NCBI GenBank assembly: GCA_964487285.1
Contig: CAZAPZ010000024.1
Span: forward strand, 1-19,364
From: CAZAPZ01 sp964487285
GTDB taxonomy: Bacteria; Campylobacterota_A; Desulfurellia; JAADFJ01
DNA: 19,364 bases
Reading direction: 5' to 3'
The translations under genes and the position numbers were made by a program. Below the pieces are notes generated by a model. The model was not told the DNA's origin. It made no database searches and saw only the letters and a list, made by a program, of their open reading frames with translations. Position 1 is the first letter of the stretch. The number at the start of each line of letters is the position of its first letter. This document shows positions 6,799 to 12,580 of the stretch, in pieces.

Positions 6799-8541
6799 CT
6801 ATTCTACCCTATTATCCCTCTCATACATTGCCTTTCTATTTTTCAAATAGTTCATCAGGTTTTTTTTGACTTTATCATCTGTCAAAGCAATAATTCTCGC
6901 TGCAAAAAGGGCGGCATTTACAGCTCCATCAATAGACATTACCGCAACCGGGGTTCCAGGCGGCATCTGAACAGATGAAAGCAGAGCATCCATGCCGTCA
7001 AGTGTGGCCGACACAGGAACGGCGATAACTGGAATAGATGTCAGACTTGCAGTTATCCCCGAAAGATGATTTGCCATACCGGCTGCCGTTATAACAATTT
7101 TAAACTGCCTATCTTCAAGTTTTTTAACATAGGCAATTGTTCTTTCCGGCGTTCTGTGCGCAGAGCTTACGAAATATTCATAGCTTATGCCAAGATTACC
7201 GAGCATGCTGCCCGTTTTTTTCATGAGCGGAAAATCTGATTTACTGCCCATTAATACTGAAACCGATGGATGCTTATAACTTTTCAGTGCTTTGTCAGCT
7301 ATATCGTGTCTGTAGTAAATACCATCGAATTTTATCTTAGCAAGAGCCAAATAAGCTTTCTTTTTTGCTTCTTTTAGCGTATCTGCAGCAGCAGTTACAC
7401 CAAGCACTCTTCCTCCGTTTGTAACCAATTTGCCATTTTTAATTTCCGTGCCGGCGTGAAATACAACAGCTCCGGTACACTCTGCATCGTCAATGCCGGT
7501 TATAAGTTTACCGCTCTTGTAACTTGAGGGATATCCTCCCGATGCAGCAACGATACACACAGCATATTGGTTTAACCAAAAATCTTTATATGAGGAAAGC
7601 TTACCCTTCGCCGCATCATACATAATTTTTCCCAAATCTCCCTTAAACAGCGCCATTTGGGGTTGTGTCTCAGGGTCACCAAATCTACAGTTAAATTCAA
7701 GAGTGTAAGGATTGCCGTCAACTATCATAAGTCCTGCATACAAAACACCTTTGTATTCTATATTTTCACGCTTAAATCCTTCAATAGCCTTTTCTATAAT
7801 TTCTTTTTGAATCCTCTTTTCCATTTCATTATCTACAATGGCAGCAGGTGCATAAGCTCCCATGCCGCCTGTATTCGGACCTTTATCACCATCATAAATA
7901 GCTTTATGATCCTGTGCGGAAAGCATGGGAAGAAACTGCTTGCCATCGGTTATCACAATATACGAAGCCTCAAGTCCTATGAGTTTCCGTTCAATTACAA
8001 CCATATCTCCCGCAGCTCCAAACCTGTTTTTTATCATAATTGTATCAAGAGCTTCAATCGCCTGTTCTTTTGTATCTGTTACAAAAACGCCCTTCCCTGC
8101 TGCAAGACCATCGGCTTTTATAACCCAGCTTCCACTATTTTCCTGCAAAAATTGTTTTGCTTTATCATAGTTGTCAAATGTTTCAAACTCAGCAGTCAGA
8201 ATTCCATTTCGCTTCATAAACTGTTTTGAAAACAGTTTACTTGATTCTATTTGTGCACCGGCTTTGCCCGGGCCAAACACCAAAGCCGTTTCTTGTAAAT
8301 AATCTGAAATGCCGGCAGCTAACGGTAGTTCAGGACCAACAACAACTAAATCTATCTTAAGATCTCTGACTGTATTTTTGACAGCCTTAAAATCGAGCGG
8401 GTCTATATTAATATTTGATGCAACCGATAAAGTGCCGCCGTTGCCGGGAGCACACCATAATCCGTTTACAGATTCCGATTGTTTAAGACGCCATGCGATT
8501 GCATGTTCTCTTCCGCCTGATCCTAAAACAAGAACATTCAT
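6799..8541 (-). CDS. purD: PurD-PurE fusion: GAR synthetase plus N5-CAIR mutase
   Basis: A single 580-residue protein carrying two enzymes of de novo IMP synthesis. Residues 1 to about 420 are glycinamide ribonucleotide synthetase (PurD), an ATP-grasp enzyme: GSGGREHA (7-14), KADGLAAGKGV (142-152), GPNTGGMGAY (221-230), EFNCRFGDPETQ (282-293). Residues 427-580 are N5-CAIR mutase (PurE): GSKSD (432-436), SAHRTPE (460-466), AAGMANHLSG (486-495), and VQMPPG followed by NAAL. SAHRTP points to the bacterial class I mutase rather than the class II AIR carboxylase (SAHKTP). The two domains are joined by only a few residues, and both look complete. The ATG has Shine-Dalgarno TAGGAG, which overlaps the purH stop codon TAG, so translation is coupled. 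A class I PurE needs PurK, which is not in this window. Confidence 0.95.
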   Translation of the reverse strand: MNVLVLGSGGREHAIAWRLKQSESVNGLWCAPGNGGTLSVASNINIDPLDFKAVKNTVRDLKIDLVVVGPELPLAAGISDYLQETALVFGPGKAGAQIESSKLFSKQFMKRNGILTAEFETFDNYDKAKQFLQENSGSWVIKADGLAAGKGVFVTDTKEQAIEALDTIMIKNRFGAAGDMVVIERKLIGLEASYIVITDGKQFLPMLSAQDHKAIYDGDKGPNTGGMGAYAPAAIVDNEMEKRIQKEIIEKAIEGFKRENIEYKGVLYAGLMIVDGNPYTLEFNCRFGDPETQPQMALFKGDLGKIMYDAAKGKLSSYKDFWLNQYAVCIVAASGGYPSSYKSGKLITGIDDAECTGAVVFHAGTEIKNGKLVTNGGRVLGVTAAADTLKEAKKKAYLALAKIKFDGIYYRHDIADKALKSYKHPSVSVLMGSKSDFPLMKKTGSMLGNLGISYEYFVSSAHRTPERTIAYVKKLEDRQFKIVITAAGMANHLSGITASLTSIPVIAVPVSATLDGMDALLSSVQMPPGTPVAVMSIDGAVNAALFAARIIALTDDKVKKNLMNYLKNRKAMYERDNRVE

Positions 8542-8549
8542 ATTATCTC

Positions 8550-10088
8550 CTAATGCCTAAAATGTCTTATTCCGGTAAAAATCATCGGAATACCAAGTTC
8601 GTCGGCTTTGGCTATTACAATGCCATCTCTCATAGAACCTCCTGGCGTTACAATAGCAGCAATGCCATTTTCTTTCGCTATTTCGACTGAGTCGGGAAAC
8701 GGGAAAAATCCGTCCGATGCCATCACGGAACCTTCAAGATTAAAACCGCTTGCTTCGGCTTTCAGAACACCGATTTTTGCCGCATCAATACGGCTCACCT
8801 GCCCTGCTCCAACACCGATCAGCATCTCATTTTTTACATATACAATCGCATTGGATTTGACATATTTAGTCATGCTCCACGCAAATTCAATATTTTTTTT
8901 CAGTTTCAACAAAGGAGCAGCCTTTGTCACAACTTTAAAATCATCGTATCGATCATCGCTTTGATCAAAATCACTAACAAGAAAACCGCCTCTTACGCGT
9001 TTATAATTATAGTTTGCAGACTTTTTAAGCATTCCCGGAAATTTCACTATTCTCAAATTCTTTTTTGAGCAAAGCAGCTTTAACGCATCATCATCTATAT
9101 CAGGTGCGGCTACAACCTCATAAAATAGTTTTATCAATCGTTCTGCTAATTTTTTATCAATCGTTCTGCTAAAACCCACTATGCCTCCGAATGCAGAAAC
9201 AGGATCAGTTGATAAAGCCTTTTCATAAGCTTCTATAATGTTATTTCCAACTGCGGCACCGCATGGATTTGCGTGTTTTAATATAACACAAAAATTTTCA
9301 TCTTTATACTCTGAAACCATCTGCCACAATGTGTCAAGCTCGGAAACATTATTATACGATAGCTGCTTTCCGCCGAGAATATCCAAATCGCTCAATCCGC
9401 TTCCGATGAAATCTTTATCTTTATATACACATGCAGATTGATGAGGATTTTCGCCATATCTCAAACTATCTATCTTATTTAATCTCAGCAGTTTTTTCTC
9501 AGGAAATTTTTCATCTTTATTAAACCAATTTAATATAGCCGAATCATAATATGCCGTTGCAGCAAATGAACTGACCGCAAGCTTCCGTCTCGTTTCAATG
9601 GAAAGCATACCATCATTTTTTAATAGCTCTTCGGTTAAAATACTGTATTGAGACGGATTATTTATCACAGCCACCCTCTCATAATTCTTTGCAGCCGCTC
9701 TCAAAAGTGCAACTCCTCCTATATCAATATTTTCTATTGCCAGTTTATCATCATCGGCTTTTATAGCTTTCTCAAACGGATAAAGATTAACGACAACGAG
9801 ATCTATAGGAAAAATGTTATGTTTTTTAAGGTCATTAATATCATCATTTCGATCGGCTGCCAAAATTCCCCCGAAAATTTTCGGATGAAGCGTTTTAACT
9901 CTACCGCTCAAGATTTCAGCAAATCCCGTGTAATCTGCTACTGAAGTAACATCATATCCTGCTTTTTTTATCGCAAGAGCAGTGTTGCCTGTTGAGATAA
10001 TCTCAACATCATATTTATCAAGCACTTTCACAAGCTGCGTCAGATCCGACTTGTCGGATACGCTGATAAGCGCTCTTCTGATTCTCAT
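8550..10088 (-). CDS. purH: Bifunctional AICAR transformylase / IMP cyclohydrolase PurH
   Basis: Catalyses the last two steps to IMP: formylation of AICAR with 10-formyl-THF, then ring closure. The 512 residues are full length. The N-terminal cyclohydrolase (MGS-like fold) runs from 1 to about 145 and includes GRVKTLHPKIFGG (62-74). The transformylase follows, with RYGENPHQ (210-217), the catalytic KHANPCG (271-277, Lys271/His272) and the family ending TGIRHFRH. The start overlaps the upstream HD gene stop (ATGA), and 8 nt separate the purH stop and the purD-purE start. Residues 307-320 are encoded by two copies of a 21-nt sequence read in different frames, yet by my recollection of the family the protein length there is normal. 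Confidence 0.97.
   Translation of the reverse strand: MRIRRALISVSDKSDLTQLVKVLDKYDVEIISTGNTALAIKKAGYDVTSVADYTGFAEILSGRVKTLHPKIFGGILAADRNDDINDLKKHNIFPIDLVVVNLYPFEKAIKADDDKLAIENIDIGGVALLRAAAKNYERVAVINNPSQYSILTEELLKNDGMLSIETRRKLAVSSFAATAYYDSAILNWFNKDEKFPEKKLLRLNKIDSLRYGENPHQSACVYKDKDFIGSGLSDLDILGGKQLSYNNVSELDTLWQMVSEYKDENFCVILKHANPCGAAVGNNIIEAYEKALSTDPVSAFGGIVGFSRTIDKKLAERLIKLFYEVVAAPDIDDDALKLLCSKKNLRIVKFPGMLKKSANYNYKRVRGGFLVSDFDQSDDRYDDFKVVTKAAPLLKLKKNIEFAWSMTKYVKSNAIVYVKNEMLIGVGAGQVSRIDAAKIGVLKAEASGFNLEGSVMASDGFFPFPDSVEIAKENGIAAIVTPGGSMRDGIVIAKADELGIPMIFTGIRHFRH
9129..9172. repeat. Two 21-nt direct repeats inside purH, 23-nt period
   Basis: TTTTATCAATCGTTCTGCTAA occurs at 9129-9149 and again at 9152-9172, separated by 2 nt. 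(This repeat is one base over the quoted-length limit if extended, so only positions matter: the core ATCAATCGTTCTGCTAA is at 9133-9149 and 9156-9172.) Because the period is 23, the copies are read in different frames, giving AERLIK (315-320) and SRTIDK (307-312). Confidence 0.9.
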
Positions 10089-10645
10089 TGATCCTCCAAA
10101 ATCTTATTGCTTCTCATTACTTCTAATGCCATAGATAGAAATTTATTCAATTCAATACCGGTTTGACTAATCTCTTTTATAATATCCCTGTCAACTTTTG
10201 CAGCAAAACTTTTAGATTTAAACTTCTTTTTCAATGATTTTTCTTTAATCGATGCAATCTTTTTATCGGGCATCACTAATGCACTTGCGAAGATAAGACC
10301 GGTAACCGTTTCAGCTGCCGCAAGCGCATGATCTAACAATGTAGTACGAGAAATGCCGAGATTTTCTCCGTTATGCGCCTTGATAGAGTCGATTTGATTT
10401 TGCTCCATACCATTTTCAGTAAGTATTTGCGCTGTTTCTATGCCATGACGCTTTGGATCTTCATTTACCAATTCGTAATCAAGGTCATGAAGTATGCCTA
10501 TTACATACCAGTTGTCTTTATTCTCTCCAAATTCACCTGCCAATTGTTCCATGATCAGACCTGCTGCCATGCTGTGTTTTTTTAAATAGTTGCCTTTTAC
10601 ATATTTTTGCAGAAGAGCCTCCGCCTTATCTCTGGATATAGCCAT
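10085..10645 (-). CDS. HD-domain predicted metal-dependent phosphohydrolase
   Basis: A 186-residue cytoplasmic protein with the HD-superfamily pattern: His24, HDLD (His53-Asp54), His67 in RHGIE, His91 in KAHNG and Asp105-His106. These are the usual metal ligands of HD phosphohydrolases, and the protein resembles the small predicted-hydrolase (HD superfamily) group. The C-terminal 60 residues are Lys-rich and helical. The ATG is preceded by AAGGAG at a normal distance. It is the first gene of the purine operon and overlaps purH by 4 nt (ATGA), so it is translated with it. Its substrate cannot be read from the sequence; a nucleotide-related role is suggested only by the operon. Confidence 0.8.
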   Translation of the reverse strand: MAISRDKAEALLQKYVKGNYLKKHSMAAGLIMEQLAGEFGENKDNWYVIGILHDLDYELVNEDPKRHGIETAQILTENGMEQNQIDSIKAHNGENLGISRTTLLDHALAAAETVTGLIFASALVMPDKKIASIKEKSLKKKFKSKSFAAKVDRDIIKEISQTGIELNKFLSMALEVMRSNKILEDQ

Positions 10646-10689
10646 GTCTTCTCCTTTTTTCTAATTTATTCCCTGTGATACAATAGGGT

Positions 10690-10717
10690 ATCATAGCACA
10701 AAAATTCTTTATAACAA
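10690..10717 (-). promoter_or_regulatory. Sigma-70-type promoter of the HD-purH-purDE operon
   Basis: On the minus strand TTGTTA (10712-10717) and TATGAT (10690-10695) are 16 nt apart. The -10 differs from consensus at one position and the -35 at two. Transcription would begin near 10683, about 38 nt before the HD-gene ATG. An inverted repeat TGATAC/GTATCA (10676-10681 with 10688-10693) overlaps the -10 and the predicted start, where an operator would be expected. No purine riboswitch is apparent in this short leader. Confidence 0.5.
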
Positions 10718-10827
10718 AACGTAATAGCCGGTTTAATTCTCACATCGCCGAAGCTCTTTTTATGTCATTGCCATGCAGGCAAAAATTTATCTTTCGTGCC
10801 AACTGATCAATAATCATAAAATTGTTA

Positions 10828-10855
10828 TTGATAAAAAGTAGATTGCGAATAAACT
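10828..10855 (+). promoter_or_regulatory. Candidate promoter placing the queC start at the mRNA 5' end
   Basis: TTGATA (10828-10833) and TAAACT (10850-10855) are 16 nt apart. The -35 differs from consensus at one position, the -10 at two. Initiation about 7 nt downstream would be at 10862, essentially at the queC ATG (10863), which also lacks a Shine-Dalgarno sequence. Hence a leaderless transcript is possible. The rest of the 217-nt divergent gap (10646-10862) holds the purine-operon promoter; I see no preQ1-riboswitch pattern. Confidence 0.35.
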
Positions 10856-10862
10856 GAAAACT

Positions 10863-11555
10863 ATGAATGCTTTATTACTTTTTTCAGGTGGACTTGATTC
10901 AACAACATTGCTTTATTGGGCAAAAAAAAGATACGAAAAAATATTAGCTTTAACATTCGATTACGGACAAAGACATTCGATTGAAATTCAAATGTCCGAA
11001 AAGGTTTTGGCGGAATCGGGATTTGATAATATATCACGCAGAATACTTACAATAGATCTGTCACAAATCGGAGGCTCCGTATTAACGGATTTGTCTATGG
11101 CAATTCCTGATATTTCCTACGAAGAGATAGGAAAAAGCATTCCGGCAACTTATGTTCCGTTTAGAAACGGAATATTTTTGTCAATTGCAGCTGCAATGGC
11201 CGAGAAAGAGAAAATTCAAACTATTATAGGAGGATGGAATCAACTCGATTATAGCGGATATCCTGACTGCAGAACCGAATTTATTAAATCAATGGAAAGT
11301 ACAATAAATCTCGGAACACAAGCAGGCAGCACAGGAACAACATTCAATATATCAGCTCCGCTTATAGATAAAACAAAATGCCAGATAATTAAGCTTGGCA
11401 AGGAAAATGGAGCTGATTATTCATACAGTTATTCCTGCTACAAAGGCGACCCAATCCCCTGCGGGCATTGTGACAGCTGCAAACTAAGACAGGCAGCTTT
11501 CAAAGAAACAGGCATTAATGACGACTATCTTGTAAGAATTGCAAAGAAAAGCTAA
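10863..11555 (+). CDS. queC: 7-cyano-7-deazaguanine (preQ0) synthase QueC
   Basis: A cytoplasmic enzyme that converts 7-carboxy-7-deazaguanine to preQ0 with ATP and ammonia, in the queuosine (tRNA) pathway. The 230 residues are of normal length. Visible are the PP-loop SGGLDS (8-13), TFDYGQRH (31-38), TYVPFRN (96-102, where the family usually has a similar VPxRN), DYSGYPDCR (129-137) and the zinc-binding cysteines Cys192, Cys200, Cys203 and Cys206 near the C terminus. The other que genes are not in this window. The ATG has no clear Shine-Dalgarno sequence. It is divergent from the purine operon and is followed 60 nt later by a methyltransferase gene on the same strand. Confidence 0.96.
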   Translation: MNALLLFSGGLDSTTLLYWAKKRYEKILALTFDYGQRHSIEIQMSEKVLAESGFDNISRRILTIDLSQIGGSVLTDLSMAIPDISYEEIGKSIPATYVPFRNGIFLSIAAAMAEKEKIQTIIGGWNQLDYSGYPDCRTEFIKSMESTINLGTQAGSTGTTFNISAPLIDKTKCQIIKLGKENGADYSYSYSCYKGDPIPCGHCDSCKLRQAAFKETGINDDYLVRIAKKS

Positions 11556-11558
11556 AAC

Positions 11559-11574
11559 GACGCATATTTGCGTC
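11559..11574 (+). terminator. Hairpin just after queC
   Basis: GACGCA and TGCGTC form a perfect 6-bp stem with a 4-nt loop, starting 3 nt after the queC stop codon. The T-rich stretch that follows (11588-11600) begins about 14 nt later, so this is not a textbook intrinsic terminator. It may partly separate queC from the methyltransferase gene. Confidence 0.35.
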
Positions 11575-11615
11575 TAAACTGCAGCTGTTTTTAATTTTTT
11601 ATAAAAGGAGAAAAG

Positions 11616-12188
11616 ATGACAATGGAAAAAAAGTTTGATCTTCGAAAGCTTTCGTCTCTGGACAATCCTAATCGTAAAAAAGACCTAAGTCCGAACTTTA
11701 TCTGGAATAAAATAGGTGTTAAAGATCCCAAAATTGTTGTAGATATAGGCGCAGGAACAGGATTTTTCGCAAAAGAATTTATACAAAAGATGAAGCATGG
11801 AAAAATCTACGCACTTGATATCTCAGATACAATGATTGATCATATGAAAAATCGGTTGTCTATCTACAAAGATAGAATTGTCATACAAAAAACTGAAGAA
11901 TCTAAAATAAGTTTGGCGGATGATAGTGCTGATGTAGTATATATGATACTTCTCTATCATGAACTTGACAACCGATTACAATCCTTAAAAGAAGTTTCAA
12001 GAATATTAAGAAAGGGCGGCAAAATAGCCATCATAGATTGGAAAAAAGAGGAATTAGAGCATGGTCCTCCCGTTTCTGTAAAAGTAGAAAAAGCCGAAAT
12101 AGAAGACGATTTAAAAGTAAGCGGTTTTTCTGAAATCAGTAGCTATCCGCTGAAATTTCATAATTTTTTAGTTGCCTGCGTGAACTAA
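11616..12188 (+). CDS. Class I SAM-dependent methyltransferase (Methyltransf_11 type)
   Basis: A 190-residue soluble methyltransferase. The SAM-binding glycine loop is VVDIGAGTGFF (about 41-51). An acidic residue follows at the end of the next strand (YALDIS), then DSADVVYMILLYHEL, and a post-motif GGKIAIIDWK, the order of the class I Rossmann fold. The N-terminal segment LDNPNRKKDLSP resembles a widespread group of small bacterial methyltransferases (start F/D..RLD.P.R...L.P). The substrate is unknown. The ATG has a strong Shine-Dalgarno sequence (AAGGAG, 11605-11610). It follows queC on the same strand, but this alone does not tie it to queuosine. Confidence 0.85.
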   Translation: MTMEKKFDLRKLSSLDNPNRKKDLSPNFIWNKIGVKDPKIVVDIGAGTGFFAKEFIQKMKHGKIYALDISDTMIDHMKNRLSIYKDRIVIQKTEESKISLADDSADVVYMILLYHELDNRLQSLKEVSRILRKGGKIAIIDWKKEELEHGPPVSVKVEKAEIEDDLKVSGFSEISSYPLKFHNFLVACVN

Positions 12189-12208
12189 GTAGGGATACTC
12201 AATAGATT

Positions 12209-12319
12209 AAAGAAAGATTGCCGCAACTCCGCCGGTAGTAACGCCTATTTCCGTCACTCGAAACAGTCTTGCATTCGCCTTTGTCACTGCGAAGCTGAAG
12301 GCTGCGGCAGTTTCTCTTT
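12209..12319. repeat. Palindromic repeat element with 17-nt inverted ends
   Basis: The ends AAAGAAAGATTGCCGCA (12209-12225) and TGCGGCAGTTTCTCTTT (12303-12319) are imperfect inverted repeats (14 of 17 positions pair). The roughly 110-bp unit contains no ORF of note. It begins about 20 nt after the methyltransferase stop codon. The size and layout resemble a MITE-like or REP-like element, but no target-site duplication is evident. Confidence 0.55.
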
Positions 12320-12374
12320 CATTTAATATTGAACATTAAGCATTTAACATTATTAGAAAAACCTTTTGCTTAAA
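12284..12374 (+). repeat. Dispersed repeat, copy 1 (ends at the tRNA 3' end)
   Basis: TCACTGCGAAGCTGAAGG onward matches 15232-15314 over most of its length: CACTGCGA-GC-GAAGGCTGCGGCA, then TCTCTTT, TTCATTTAA-ATT-AACATTA and AAAAACC-TTTTG-TTAAA. Similarity stops within about 3 nt of the encoded CCA of the tRNA-Leu gene (12375-12377). The copy overlaps the palindromic unit above. Confidence 0.7.
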
Positions 12375-12460
12375 TGGTGCCGAAGGCCGGACTTGAACCG
12401 GCACGGGTATACCCCACTACCCCCTCAAGATAGCGCGTCTACCTATTCCGCCACTTCGGC
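12375..12460 (-). tRNA. tRNA-Leu(GAG)
   Basis: On the minus strand the acceptor stem is GCCGAAG (12454-12460) with CTTCGGC (12379-12385). It is followed by discriminator A (12378) and an encoded CCA (12375-12377). The D-arm matches the usual bacterial tRNA-Leu pattern GCGGAAT-GGTAGACGCG. The anticodon stem CTATC/GGTAG holds the loop TTGAGGG, so the anticodon is GAG (12424-12426), reading CUC and CUU. A long class II variable arm (TGGG...CCCG) and a T-arm with TTCAAGT complete the 86-nt molecule. All stems pair, so it looks functional. Confidence 0.96.
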
Positions 12461-12469
12461 AATCGCTAT

Positions 12470-12498
12470 CTTTTACCATAGCATGTATATAATGTCAA
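12470..12498 (-). promoter_or_regulatory. Promoter of tRNA-Leu
   Basis: On the minus strand a perfect -35 TTGACA (12493-12498) and TAAAAG (12470-12475) are separated by 17 nt. Initiation about 7 nt later would be only a few bases before the mature tRNA 5' end at 12460. Strong -35 elements are typical of stable-RNA promoters. Confidence 0.55.
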
Positions 12499-12580
12499 GG
12501 TAAATAAAATATAATATCTTTTTAAAGCAATCTAACTGCAGCTGCCTTGATATAAAAAGTTTTCGCATGCAACGGTCTCA

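Noticed and set aside
6780..6830. Terminator after the purD-purE gene
   Set aside because: A T-run follows the stop codon on the minus strand, but no stem longer than about 3 bp precedes it.
7657..8229. 190-codon plus-strand ORF opposite the purD-purE fusion
   Set aside because: Antisense to conserved PurD motifs and of low-complexity Phe/Cys/Tyr-rich composition; a shadow frame.
10741..10790. TGCC/GGCA mini-hairpin with A-run as a terminator
   Set aside because: The stem is only 4 bp and it lies between divergent genes where no terminator is needed.
10646..10862. preQ1 riboswitch ahead of queC
   Set aside because: I could not see the expected small pseudoknot pattern, and the best promoter leaves no leader for one.
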